Positions 54,117 to 62,273 of a DNA stretch of 64,000 nucleotides are shown here, one piece after another; position 1 is the first letter of the stretch, and every line of letters starts with the position of its first letter. The stretch spans positions 248,001-312,000 of the forward strand of contig NZ_BNAW01000002.1 in NCBI RefSeq assembly GCF_014654205.1. The letters are read 5' to 3'. The notes under the pieces were generated by a model. That model was not told the origin of the DNA and made no database searches. It saw only the letters and a program-made list of their open reading frames with translations. Position numbers and translations under genes: made by a program. Source of the DNA: Amycolatopsis bullii. GTDB taxonomy: Bacteria; Actinomycetota; Actinomycetes; Mycobacteriales; Pseudonocardiaceae.

Positions 54117-55324
54117 CCGGCGAAGACGGGGTGCGCGATGACTCCGATCGGCGCTGGGCGACCCGGATCGGCGAGTCCGCGCTCTTCCTCGCCCCGCACA
54201 TCGTCGCGCTCATCCGGCTCGAGGACCTCGTCCCGCTCCTCGAAACCGACCACCGGGTGCAATGCATCTTCACCGTGCCGGAAGACGGCGAAGACCGGCC
54301 CGACGCTGCCGACCTGGTCCGGGCGCACGGCGGGCTCCTCCTGCCCAAGCAGCAGGCCGCCCGGACCACGCACGGCCTCGTCCTCGCCGGAAGCAACCGC
54401 GGTCTCGACGCCGTGCGCGGTCCCAAGCTCCTGGTCCCCCACGGTGGCGGCCTCGGGCAGTACCGCTCCGGCGAGCTCATCACCGGCCTGCACCCCGAGC
54501 AGCTGCTGCGAGACGGGCGGGTCCTCGCCGACCGGATCGTGCTCACCCACCAGCGGGAACTGGACCTCCTCGCCGAGCTCTGCCCCCAGGCCGTTCCCCA
54601 CGCCGTCGTCACCGGGGACGTCGCCTTCGACCGGCTCGTCGCCAGTGCTCCCTACCGGGACCAGTACCGGCGGGCCCTCGGCGTCACGGGCGACCGGGAG
54701 ATCATCTGCGTCACCGTGTCCTGGTCCGCCCGCTCCGGCTTCGGCAGCAACCCGGACCTCTTCCGGCACATCGTCGACGCGGCACCGGACGCACGGGTGG
54801 TCGCGTCTCTCCACCCGCAGATCTGGTCGCAGCACGGCACCGGTCAGGTGCTCGGCTGGCTCGCCGACGCCATCGAAGCCGGGCTCGTCGTGCTGGCTCC
54901 GCACAGCGACTGGCGCGGGGCCGTCACCGCCGCCGACGTCGTGCTGGCCGACTACACCTCCGTCGGCACTTTCGCGGCCGGGGCCGGTACCCCCGTTCTC
55001 CGGATTCCCCACGACGCCCAGCCGCTGCTGCCGGGCAGCCCCACCGCGGTGCTGGCCGCGGAGACGCCGCTGTGGGACCGGAGCCGACCGCTCCTCCCCC
55101 AGCTCGAAGCCGCGCGGGAAGCGCAGCGCCACGGCCTCGGCGCCCACATCGCCGGCCTGCTGACTTCGCGCCCCGGGCAAGCCGGGAAGATCCTCCGGCA
55201 GGAGATGTACGCCCTGCTCGGCCTCGGCGAACCCGCCCGGGCCGTGCCGGTGTCCCCCGCGCCGCTACCCCGGTGCACGACCTGGCCGCTGATCCCGCTG
55301 CCCCGGACCCGGCCACGCGGGTGA
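54113..55324 (+). CDS. GT-B-fold glycerophosphotransferase/epimerase-like protein
   Basis: 403 residues from ATG 54113. The N-terminal Rossmann half starts FLAPHIVALIRLEDLVPLLETDHRVQCIFTVP. The middle has TGDVAFDRL and EIICVTVSWSARSGFGSNPDLF. The C-terminal half has ASLHPQIW and VVLADYTSVGTFAAGAGTPVLRI, which resembles the ITDYSS region of CDP-glycerol glycerophosphotransferases and UDP-GlcNAc 2-epimerase-like enzymes. Close relatives in streptomycetes are sometimes labelled translation initiation factor 2, which nothing in the sequence supports. No membrane segment. Coupled upstream to the Arg-rich ORF. Confidence 0.7.
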   Translation: MTGEDGVRDDSDRRWATRIGESALFLAPHIVALIRLEDLVPLLETDHRVQCIFTVPEDGEDRPDAADLVRAHGGLLLPKQQAARTTHGLVLAGSNRGLDAVRGPKLLVPHGGGLGQYRSGELITGLHPEQLLRDGRVLADRIVLTHQRELDLLAELCPQAVPHAVVTGDVAFDRLVASAPYRDQYRRALGVTGDREIICVTVSWSARSGFGSNPDLFRHIVDAAPDARVVASLHPQIWSQHGTGQVLGWLADAIEAGLVVLAPHSDWRGAVTAADVVLADYTSVGTFAAGAGTPVLRIPHDAQPLLPGSPTAVLAAETPLWDRSRPLLPQLEAAREAQRHGLGAHIAGLLTSRPGQAGKILRQEMYALLGLGEPARAVPVSPAPLPRCTTWPLIPLPRTRPRG

Positions 55325-55791
55325 GGAACCCGCCGCTGCTCTGGACCTACGCACTGGCCTCCGGCGCGCAGGGCAGCTTCGCCACCGCCGGGTGCGGCCA
55401 GTGCCCGGCGCTGGCGGACGTCCTCGTGCACGCCGCCACCCCGGCGTTGGCCGACGCCCGCGCGCTCATCGCCCGGTCATTCGCCGACCTGCCGGGGCTC
55501 TCCGTCGCCGCCGTCGGCAGCGTCGTCGGGGACCGCTCCGGTGGCCTCGCCGTCGTCGGCGGTGAGTTCGCCGCCGTCGCCGCCCACGTCTGGGTGGTCG
55601 GCGGGCGGCGGCTCGGCGACCTCGGCGTCGTAACGCTCCAGCCGGGCCCGGACGCGCTCCACCTGCGGCCCGCCGACCTGCTCGTAGAGCTTCAGTGCCT
55701 CGGCGAGGTGGCCGCGTGCCGCCGCCCGGTCGTCGCCGTGCTCCGCCACGTCGGCGAAGCCGACCAGAACGTCCGCCTGGTAGAACGATGA
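55321..55791 (+). CDS. doubtful 156-residue ORF coupled to the GT-B-like gene
   Basis: GTG 55321 overlaps the previous stop by four bases (GTGA), a typical coupling junction. The first 50 residues (RNPPLLWTYALASGAQGSF, CGQCPALADVL and so on) lie outside any other gene. From 55477 on, however, it is fully antisense to the NLR-like gene, and there the reading looks like a shadow of that gene. Either a short real protein ends earlier than this frame suggests, or the NLR tail and this gene truly overlap tail to tail by about 315 bases. No domain recognised. Confidence 0.3.
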   Translation: MRNPPLLWTYALASGAQGSFATAGCGQCPALADVLVHAATPALADARALIARSFADLPGLSVAAVGSVVGDRSGGLAVVGGEFAAVAAHVWVVGGRRLGDLGVVTLQPGPDALHLRPADLLVELQCLGEVAACRRPVVAVLRHVGEADQNVRLVER

Positions 55792-57732
55792 GCCCGATTC
55801 CGACAGGACCGTCCAGGCCCGCTCCAGGCGCCGCTCCGCCGAGGCGACGTCGCCGCCGCGGGCGTCCAGGCGGGCGAGGCCCACCAGCACCTTCGCCTCG
55901 TCCTTCTCGTCGCCCATCTCCGCGAACATCCGCCGGGCGGTTTCCAGGTGCTCGGCCGCTTCGGCGTCCCGGCTGGCCTGCGCCAGCACCTCGCCGATCC
56001 GGCGGTGCCGCTGCGCGACGCCGCGGTCGATGCCCAGCTCCGCTTCGATCGCCATGCTGGCGGTGTAGTGGTCGATCGCGGCTTGGACGTCGCCGCGGCC
56101 CTGCGCCGCCGTGCCGAGCTGGTCCAGCGCCACCGATTCGTTGGGCCGGCTCCCCGCCGCCCGCGCCAGCTCCAGCGCGCGCTCGCACTCCCGCTCCGCC
56201 GCCTCGAACCGGCCCAGGTCCAGGTGGGCGCGGCCCAGCTGGCAGCGCAGCCGCGACTCCGCGACGGCGTTGCGGCACCGCTGCGCCGCGGCGATCCCGA
56301 GCTCGTGCGAGCGCAGCCACCGCGGGAAGTGCTTCCGGTGCAGGAACAGCTCCCACAACGCCTCGCACAGCTGCCAGGCCACCTCGTCGTGGCGCTGCGC
56401 GTCCGCTTCCTCGAGCACGGCCAGCACGTTCGGCAGCTGCGCGTCGAGCCAGTCGAGCGCGGCCCGGCCGGAGCCGAACGCGGGCGGGGTGCCGCGGTAC
56501 TGCTCGCACACCGGGCTGACCCGCCAGCGGATCGGGATGACGACCATGTTCGCCCGCGTCAGCGCGTGCAGGTACCAGGTCGCCACCCGCGGCACCACCT
56601 CGGCGCGGTCGTCGTCGCGCTGGGCACGGGCGTGCAGCCGGACGAGGTCGTGGAAGCGGTAGCGGAACTCGTCGACCTCTTCCAGCAGACTTGCGTCGAC
56701 GAGCTGCTGGAGGCCTTCGGCGGGATCGGGCAGCTCGGTCGCCGCGGTGGCGATCTCGACGCCGAACGCGGGGCCCGGGAACTCGCCCAGCAACCGGTAC
56801 AGCTTGGCCGCCGGTTCCGGCAACGCCCGGTACGACCAGTCGAACATCGCCGCCACCGGGGCGGCACCCTCCGCCGACAGCCGGCTCAGCCGCGAGCGTT
56901 CGTCGCCGAGTTCGGCCACCACCCGGGCCACCTGCCACCGGGGCCGGGACGCCAGCCGGGCGGCCGCCACGCGCAGCGCGATCGGCAGCCGTCCGCACAG
57001 CGCGGCCAGCTCGGCCACCTCGTCGAGCTCGCCGGCGACCCGGGTCCGGCCCACCGCGTTCACCACGAGCTCCACGGCGTGCGGCTGGGAAAGCGGTGCC
57101 ACGTCGAGGAAGCGCGCGCCCTCGGAGACCAGGCCGTCCAGCCGCAGCCGGCTGGTCACCACCACCGTGCAGCCGGCGGACGCGGGCATCAGCGGCCGGA
57201 CCTGGGCCGCCGAAAAGGCGTTGTCGAGCACGACCAGCAGCCGCCGGCCCGCGGTCAGCGTCCGGAACAGCGCGGCCTGCTCGGCGAGGTCGGGCGGCAC
57301 GCGCTCGGGGGCGACGCCGAGCGCGCGCAGGAACGCGCCGAGCGCCTCGTCCGGCAGGACCGTGGTCCCCGCCGAGAACCCCCGCAGATCGGCGTAGAGC
57401 TGGCCGTCGGGGTAGCGCCCGGCGTGCCGGTCGCCCCACGTGACGGCGAGGGCGGTCTTGCCGACCCCACCCGGCCCGACCAGCACGGCGAGCGCGGGCC
57501 GGCCGCCGGTCTCCTGCCCGGCGACCTCGTCCAGCGCCGCGAGCTCGCCGGCCCGGCTGGTGAAGTGCGACGGCGACGGCGGCAGCTGCCGGGGTACCGG
57601 GTGCGGCGACCGTGGGCCGGCGACCCAGACGTCACCGGTGATGGTCCCGGCCTGCAGCACCACCCCGGCCGCGCCACCGTCGACGTGGTTGTGCACTTCG
57701 GAAGGTGATGCGGCACCGCTCCGAGACGTCAT
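55477..57732 (-). CDS. NLR-like NB-ARC/TPR NTPase with N-terminal RHIM-like amyloid motif
   Basis: 751 residues from ATG 57732. Residues 15-35 carry N-x3-G-x3-G-x3-Q-x-G-x3-G-x-V (centre GVVLQAGTITGDV), the form of actinobacterial RHIM-like amyloid signalling motifs. The NB-ARC domain begins at FTSRAGELAAL (57-67), with Walker A GPGGVGKT at 86-93, Walker B LLVVLD at 165-170, and an Arg sensor in TSRLRL near 200. GLP-type helical ARC segments include CGRLPIALRVAAARL. Tetratricopeptide repeats occupy about 470-690 (for example DLGRFEAAERECERALELARAAG). The tail is acidic and disordered. Expected to oligomerise on ligand binding and template its amyloid motif onto a partner, most likely the divergent cyclase-like protein. 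Confidence 0.88.
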   Translation of the reverse strand: MTSRSGAASPSEVHNHVDGGAAGVVLQAGTITGDVWVAGPRSPHPVPRQLPPSPSHFTSRAGELAALDEVAGQETGGRPALAVLVGPGGVGKTALAVTWGDRHAGRYPDGQLYADLRGFSAGTTVLPDEALGAFLRALGVAPERVPPDLAEQAALFRTLTAGRRLLVVLDNAFSAAQVRPLMPASAGCTVVVTSRLRLDGLVSEGARFLDVAPLSQPHAVELVVNAVGRTRVAGELDEVAELAALCGRLPIALRVAAARLASRPRWQVARVVAELGDERSRLSRLSAEGAAPVAAMFDWSYRALPEPAAKLYRLLGEFPGPAFGVEIATAATELPDPAEGLQQLVDASLLEEVDEFRYRFHDLVRLHARAQRDDDRAEVVPRVATWYLHALTRANMVVIPIRWRVSPVCEQYRGTPPAFGSGRAALDWLDAQLPNVLAVLEEADAQRHDEVAWQLCEALWELFLHRKHFPRWLRSHELGIAAAQRCRNAVAESRLRCQLGRAHLDLGRFEAAERECERALELARAAGSRPNESVALDQLGTAAQGRGDVQAAIDHYTASMAIEAELGIDRGVAQRHRRIGEVLAQASRDAEAAEHLETARRMFAEMGDEKDEAKVLVGLARLDARGGDVASAERRLERAWTVLSESGSSFYQADVLVGFADVAEHGDDRAAARGHLAEALKLYEQVGGPQVERVRARLERYDAEVAEPPPADHPDVGGDGGELTADDGEATGAVPDDAADGGDGEPRQVGE

Positions 57733-57887
57733 CCGAGAGCTCCCACCCGAGGCCCGAACTTCCCTGTGTACCTGTCGCCCGCGCGCGACGGCACGGGATG
57801 CCGGGGGAATTACCTCGAACGTACGAGAGCAGCAGGGCCGCGGTCCGTCAGAATCTCCAGGTCACCGGCAACCAGGAAGGCCCGACC

Positions 57888-58673
57888 TTGTCCGTCGAAG
57901 AACTCCCGCCCTACCGCGCCCTGCTGGTGGTCGACACGAAGGGGTTCGGCAGCAACCCCGCCGCCACCCAGGCGGTGGTGTCCGCCGCCATCCCCGACGT
58001 GCTTTCGCAGGCGTTCACCCGCGCCGGGCTGCGCGAAGTCTGGGAAACCGCGCTGTTCCCGCACGGCACCGGCGACGGTTACGGGCTCGGCTTCGACCCG
58101 CGGTTCCTGCCCGCGGTGGTGACCCGGTTCTTCGACGAGCTGCAGGCCGTGCTCGCCGAGCGGGACGCGCGCCTGCGGTCGGCCGCGCGGTCGGTCCGCC
58201 TGCGGATGCGGGCCAGCCTGAACGTCGGCCCGATCCTCGAACCGGCGCCGGGCACGACTTCGGCCGCCGCGATCGGCAGTGCCGTGATCACGACGCACCG
58301 GCTGCTCGACGCCGACCCGGTGCGCTCGGTGCTGGAGCGCTCCGACCCCGACCAGACGTTCCTCGCGGTGGCGCTGTCGCAGCGGGTCTTCGAAGACGTG
58401 CTGGCCAGCGAATACGCGAAGCTGCCCGCGACGAAGGTCGTCCCGGCCGACGTCGCGATCAAGGAGTACCGCGGGACGATCTACCTGTACGTCCCGAACC
58501 CGAGCGGGGACCTGCTGCGCCACGGCGCCGGCGGCTACGAGGAGGAGCTGGCCGTGGCCCGGGCCAAGATCGAGCCGACGGCACCGGGCAGCACGACGAA
58601 CGTGATCAGCGGGACGGTGAGCGGGAGCGCGTTCCAGATCGGCCAGGTCCACGGCAACGTGAACCACGGCTAG
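57888..58673 (+). CDS. class III nucleotide-cyclase-like protein with C-terminal RHIM-like amyloid motif
   Basis: 261 residues from TTG 57888, chosen for its AGGAAGG site 7 bases upstream; ATG 57795 is an alternative. The cyclase-homology fold shows RALLVVDTKGFG (metal-type Asp16), then HGTGDGYGLGF (GDG with Asp63), RMRASLNVGPIL and AAIGSAVITTHRLLD, in cyclase order. The usual Asn of the adenylyl cyclase NxxxR pair is not evident, so activity and base choice are open. Residues 238-258 repeat the motif found at the NLR N-terminus (GSAFQIGQVHGNV) with identical spacing. Divergent from the NLR gene with 155 bases between. Probable effector of that NLR. Confidence 0.8.
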   Translation: MSVEELPPYRALLVVDTKGFGSNPAATQAVVSAAIPDVLSQAFTRAGLREVWETALFPHGTGDGYGLGFDPRFLPAVVTRFFDELQAVLAERDARLRSAARSVRLRMRASLNVGPILEPAPGTTSAAAIGSAVITTHRLLDADPVRSVLERSDPDQTFLAVALSQRVFEDVLASEYAKLPATKVVPADVAIKEYRGTIYLYVPNPSGDLLRHGAGGYEEELAVARAKIEPTAPGSTTNVISGTVSGSAFQIGQVHGNVNHG

Positions 58674-59551
58674 TTCTGCAGGGGCACCAGTTCCGCCTGG
58701 AACTTCTCCAGGAAGCCGTTGAAATCGGCGTGCGCGGGCCGGATCACGAACTTCGACAGCCCGGCTTCGATGTGTTGCTCCACCAGCCGCCGGGCTTCCG
58801 GCCAGCTCGTCGCCACCAGCTCCGGCAGTGGCACGCCGGGGTTCCGCCGGGCCGCCACCGCAGCGAGCTCGTCCGGGATCCCGCGGTCGGCCACCGCGAG
58901 GCTGAGCCCGAAGTGGTCCTCCTCGATCTCGCGCCCGGCCTCCGCCGCGGCCCGCTGGATGGCGATGCGGGCGTCGCGGGCTTGCGACGGCGTGTGGAAA
59001 CTGCCGAGCCAGCCGTCCGCCAGCCGGCCCGTCCGGCGCAGGGCGGCCGGGGCGGAGCCGCCCAGCCAGACGTCGAGGCGCTTCTGCGGGCGCGGACCGA
59101 GCCGGACCCGCTCGAGCTGGAAGAACTCGCCGTCGAAGGACACTTCGTCCTCCTCCAGGAGCCGGCGCAGCAGCACGAGGGACTCATCGAAGACCGCGGC
59201 GCGGCGGCCGGACGGCACCGGGAAGAGGGCGGCTTCGGCCGCGCGGGCCGGGCGCAGGCCGAACACGGGCAGGACCCGCCGGGGCGCGAGCCCGGCCAGG
59301 GAGAGCAGCTGCTTGGCCACCAAGACGGGGTGCCGGCCCGGCAGGATCGCGACGCCGGTGCCGACCTTGAGCTTCGAGGTCCGCGCCAGCGCGTGCGTCA
59401 TCCCGATCATCGGGTCGACCTCGGGCGAGTAGACCAGTTCGGAGAGCCAGAGCGAGTCGACGCCGGCGTCCTCCAGCCGCTGCGCCAGCCCGGCGAACTC
59501 CGCCGGCCCGGTGCCCGCGGCCGGGGCGACGCCCAGCCTGATCTTCAGCAC
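58670..59551 (-). CDS. LLM class (F420- or flavin-dependent) oxidoreductase
   Basis: 293 residues from GTG 59551. Luciferase-like TIM barrel: LGVAPAAGTGPAEFAGLAQRLEDAGVDSLWLSEL, KVGTGVAILPGRHPVLVAKQL, GEFFQLERVRLGPRP and RLDVWLGGSAPAALRR. The segments match F420-dependent LLM enzymes of actinobacteria; the cofactor cannot be fixed from sequence alone. The stop overlaps the convergent cyclase-like gene by 4 bases. The MarR gene lies 35 bases upstream on the same strand and the two may be one unit. Confidence 0.87.
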   Translation of the reverse strand: MLKIRLGVAPAAGTGPAEFAGLAQRLEDAGVDSLWLSELVYSPEVDPMIGMTHALARTSKLKVGTGVAILPGRHPVLVAKQLLSLAGLAPRRVLPVFGLRPARAAEAALFPVPSGRRAAVFDESLVLLRRLLEEDEVSFDGEFFQLERVRLGPRPQKRLDVWLGGSAPAALRRTGRLADGWLGSFHTPSQARDARIAIQRAAAEAGREIEEDHFGLSLAVADRGIPDELAAVAARRNPGVPLPELVATSWPEARRLVEQHIEAGLSKFVIRPAHADFNGFLEKFQAELVPLQN

Positions 59552-59586
59552 ACCGGGTCCAACTCCGTTCCGCGGCCGGGCATTCC

Positions 59587-60024
59587 TCAGGCCGTCGCGG
59601 CGATGACGCGGCTCAGCACGCCGTGCAGCGCTTCCAGCTCGGACACCTCCATGCCGAGCGTCTCCACCACCTTGTACGGGATCTTCTCCGCCTCGGCCCG
59701 CAGCGCGCGGCCGGTCTCGGTCAGCTCGACCGTCAGCCGACGCTCGTCCGAGCGGCTGCGGCTGCGGGCGACGTAGCCGAGCGCCTCGAGGCGCTTGAGC
59801 AGCGGTGACAGCGTGGCCGGCTCGTGGCGCAGGGCCTCGCCCAGCTCCTTCACCGACCGCGGTGACTGCTCCCACAGGGCGAGCATCACCAGGTACTGCG
59901 GGTGGGTCAGCCCGTACGGCTCCAGCAACGGCCGGTAGATCGCGATGACGCTGCGCGAAGCCACCGACAGCGCGAAGCACACCTGCCGGTCCAGCTTCAG
60001 GGGATCTTCACCCAGGTCGATCAT
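59587..60024 (-). CDS. OhrR-type MarR family peroxide-sensing regulator
   Basis: 145 residues. The N-terminal segment LDRQVCFALSVASR holds Cys16 in the position of the reactive Cys of OhrR, and the dimer helix continues YRPLLEPYGLTHPQYLVMLALWE, very OhrR-like. The winged helix is SVKELGEALRHEPATLSPLLKRLEALGYVARSRSRSDERRL. OhrR proteins lose DNA binding when organic peroxides oxidise the Cys. The usual target ohr is not adjacent; the divergent gene here is DUF5313. The promoter contains a perfect 10-bp inverted repeat. Confidence 0.9.
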   Translation of the reverse strand: MIDLGEDPLKLDRQVCFALSVASRSVIAIYRPLLEPYGLTHPQYLVMLALWEQSPRSVKELGEALRHEPATLSPLLKRLEALGYVARSRSRSDERRLTVELTETGRALRAEAEKIPYKVVETLGMEVSELEALHGVLSRVIAATA

Positions 60025-60056
60025 GGCGCGATCCTAACGTGGCCCACGAGACAATT

Positions 60057-60079
60057 AGTACACTAACTATTAGTGTACT
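60057..60079. promoter_or_regulatory. MarR/OhrR operator between the regulator and DUF5313 genes
   Basis: AGTACACTAA (60057-60066), CTA, TTAGTGTACT (60070-60079) is a perfect 10-bp inverted repeat in the 64-base divergent spacer, ending 9 bases before the DUF5313 start. Such AT-rich palindromes are the normal MarR-family binding site, so both genes are probably repressed from here. Confidence 0.75.
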
Positions 60080-60088
60080 CTAGCCCTC

Positions 60089-60481
60089 ATGGAACGACCT
60101 GGTGTGCTCCGCTGGCTCGGCTACGCGGTCGGGGTCAAGCTGCCGGCCCGCTACAACGATTGGGCGTTGCACGATGCGACGTCGAAGCACTGGCGGGCCC
60201 GCTTCGTGCTGCAGCGGTCGATCGGCATCGCGCCGCTGTGCGCGGTGTGGCTGCTGCTGCCCGGCTCGATCTGGCTGCGGTTATCGCTGGTCCTGATGGC
60301 CGCGCTGGTCGCGTACTTCTACTCGTGCGCGTACATGGAGGAGAGCGTCGAGCACCGGCTCGGCCGGCAGGGTTTCCCGCACCACACCGGACGCCGCATC
60401 CGCGCCGAGGCCGCCGAAGCGAAGAACGCCGAGGCGACCGCCCGCTACCTCGCGCGCTACCGGACGCCGTCCGAGGGTTAG
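60089..60481 (+). CDS. DUF5313 family membrane protein
   Basis: 130 residues. LRWLGYAVGVKLPARYNDWALHDATSKHW opens the family, followed by two membrane spans (about 45-60 and 63-82) and a basic cytoplasmic tail (RIRAEAAEAKNAEATARYLARYR). DUF5313 is confined to actinobacteria and has no known function. The shared operator with an OhrR-type regulator suggests an oxidative-stress or membrane-damage role (inference). Confidence 0.82.
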   Translation: MERPGVLRWLGYAVGVKLPARYNDWALHDATSKHWRARFVLQRSIGIAPLCAVWLLLPGSIWLRLSLVLMAALVAYFYSCAYMEESVEHRLGRQGFPHHTGRRIRAEAAEAKNAEATARYLARYRTPSEG

Positions 60482-60496
60482 TTACAGTCGGGGACG

Positions 60497-61432
60497 ATGA
60501 GACGCAAGCTCCGCCCGCCGATCCCGCCCCGCCACGGGCTGGACCCCGCCCGGCTGAAACTGCCCGACGGCGAGTGGCCGACGCTGCTGGCGCACCTCGT
60601 CGACCGGCTGCCGCGCGTCTCGCCCGGGCGGATCGAGCAGATGCTGCGCGAAGAGCGCATCCACGGCACCGACGGCCCGCTCGGCGTCGACACGCCGTAC
60701 GCGCCCGGCTCGTTCATCTGGTTCCACCGTGACCTGCCGGACGAGGTGCCGGTGCCGTTCGCGATCGACGTCGTGCACCGCGACGAGCACCTGCTCGTCG
60801 TCGACAAACCGCACTTCCTGGCGACCATCCCGCGCGGGCAGCACATCCTGGAGACCACGCTCGTGCGGCTGCGCCGCGACCTCGACCTGCCGCACCTGTC
60901 CCCCGCGCACCGCCTGGACCGCGTCACCGCCGGGCTGGTGATGTTCGTGATCACGCCGGAGCTGCGCGGCAGGTACCAGACGTTGTTCCGCGACCGCCGG
61001 GTGCACAAGGAGTACGAGGCGATCGCGCCGTACGACCCGGCCCTGGACCTGCCGAGGACCGTTCGGAGCCGGATCGTCAAGGACCGCGGGGTGCTGGCCG
61101 CCCAGGAGGTGCCGGGCGAGCCCAACGCCGAGACCTACGTCGAGCTGCTCGAGCACCGGGACGGACTGGGCCGGTACCGGCTGGTCCCCTCGACCGGCCG
61201 GACCCACCAGCTGCGCGTGCACCTGAGCGGCCTCGGCGTCCCGATCCTCGGCGACGACTTCTACCCGGTCCTGCGCGAGAAACCGCTGGGCGACTTCACC
61301 AAACCCCTGCAGCTGCTGGCCAAGGTGCTCGACTTCGACGACCCGCTGACCGGCGCCCACCGCCGCTTCACCAGCGGTCGCCGGCTGTCCGCCTGGGACG
61401 ACCTCGGCGCCTGGGCGGCGCCCCCGGCGTGA
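60497..61432 (+). CDS. RluA family pseudouridine synthase
   Basis: 311 residues. The catalytic Asp141 is in SPAHRLDRVTAGLVMF (motif HRLD), preceded by VVHRDEHLLVVDKPHFL, and followed by KEYEAIAPYDP and TGRTHQLRVHLSGLGVPILGDDFYP, all RluA landmarks. Residues 1-80 form a short N-terminal domain without a clear S4 fold. It converts uridine to pseudouridine in rRNA or tRNA; the target site cannot be told. Starts 15 bases after the DUF5313 stop, so may be cotranscribed. Confidence 0.9.
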   Translation: MRRKLRPPIPPRHGLDPARLKLPDGEWPTLLAHLVDRLPRVSPGRIEQMLREERIHGTDGPLGVDTPYAPGSFIWFHRDLPDEVPVPFAIDVVHRDEHLLVVDKPHFLATIPRGQHILETTLVRLRRDLDLPHLSPAHRLDRVTAGLVMFVITPELRGRYQTLFRDRRVHKEYEAIAPYDPALDLPRTVRSRIVKDRGVLAAQEVPGEPNAETYVELLEHRDGLGRYRLVPSTGRTHQLRVHLSGLGVPILGDDFYPVLREKPLGDFTKPLQLLAKVLDFDDPLTGAHRRFTSGRRLSAWDDLGAWAAPPA

Positions 61433-61451
61433 CCCGGGGACGCCGCGGGGG

Positions 61452-62054
61452 TCACTTGTGCCAGAACTTGATCCCGCTCCACTGCACGGTGATCGGCCCC
61501 GCGCCGCTCGAGGTGCGGTAGCTGCCGAACTTGTCGTAGTAGCTGCCGCCCGGGCTCGAGATCGTCTGCTTCAGGGAGCCGTTGAGGTACACCTTGTGCG
61601 AGCTGCCGACCTGGTTGATCGTGTTGACCCGCACCGACGTGCCGACGGTCGCGCCGCTGCCCAGCGTCGTCCCGCCCTCCACCGCGTATATCCGGCCGCC
61701 TTTCTCGACGGCCAGCATGAAGTACGGCCCGGCGTTCGAACCGTCCCGGAAGGTCTGCTTGAGGCTGATCCGGGAGCCGGTCATGCTGGTGATCTTGAAG
61801 GAGCCTTCGAACTGGTGGGTGCCGCCGGTGTAGGTGGTGTAGCGGCGTTCCGCGCGCTGGTCGCCGCTGCCGGTCGAGCAGGTGAGCTGGAACGTCAGCC
61901 CGGCGATCTGCCCGCACCCCCGCTCCTGCTCGGAGTAGCCCGGCGAGTCCGCCGTCCACGGACCCGTGCCGACCTGGGCGTCCGCCGCCGGGGTGCACAC
62001 CGCGAGCCCCAGCGCCGCCGCCGCGAGCACGCCCGCACCGTGAAGTCTGCGCAC
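61452..62054 (-). CDS. secreted beta-sandwich protein (polysaccharide lyase/concanavalin-like)
   Basis: 200 residues from GTG 62054, preceded by AGGAGG with a 6-base gap. Signal peptide RRLHGAGVLAAAALGLAVCTPAADA, then a beta-rich mature protein: HQFEGSFKITSMTGSRISLKQTF, AGPYFMLAVEKGGRIYAVEGG, VRVNTINQVGSSHKVYLNGSL and a final ITVQWSGIKFW. This pattern is like the jelly-roll fold of PL7-type alginate lyases and related glycan-binding proteins, but I cannot point to catalytic residues. Two Cys near the start of the mature part may pair. Role: extracellular glycan binding or cleavage, uncertain. Confidence 0.72.
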   Translation of the reverse strand: MRRLHGAGVLAAAALGLAVCTPAADAQVGTGPWTADSPGYSEQERGCGQIAGLTFQLTCSTGSGDQRAERRYTTYTGGTHQFEGSFKITSMTGSRISLKQTFRDGSNAGPYFMLAVEKGGRIYAVEGGTTLGSGATVGTSVRVNTINQVGSSHKVYLNGSLKQTISSPGGSYYDKFGSYRTSSGAGPITVQWSGIKFWHK

Positions 62055-62273
62055 CGTCAACCTCCTGTGTCACTCGAGGCGGCGGTGGCTCGCACAAAGG
62101 TCCAGACCTTTATCCGGCGTGGAAGTGACTGTACGAGCCCGCGCGGCGGCGGACAAGACCCACTTTTCGCTCGCGCGGCCGGTCGGAAGTTTTCTCCGGA
62201 CGCGGTGTCGAATCGCGCTTGTGCCGTTCGACAGACTCTTGGAAGCACGATCAACCCCTCCGAGGAGCCCCGC

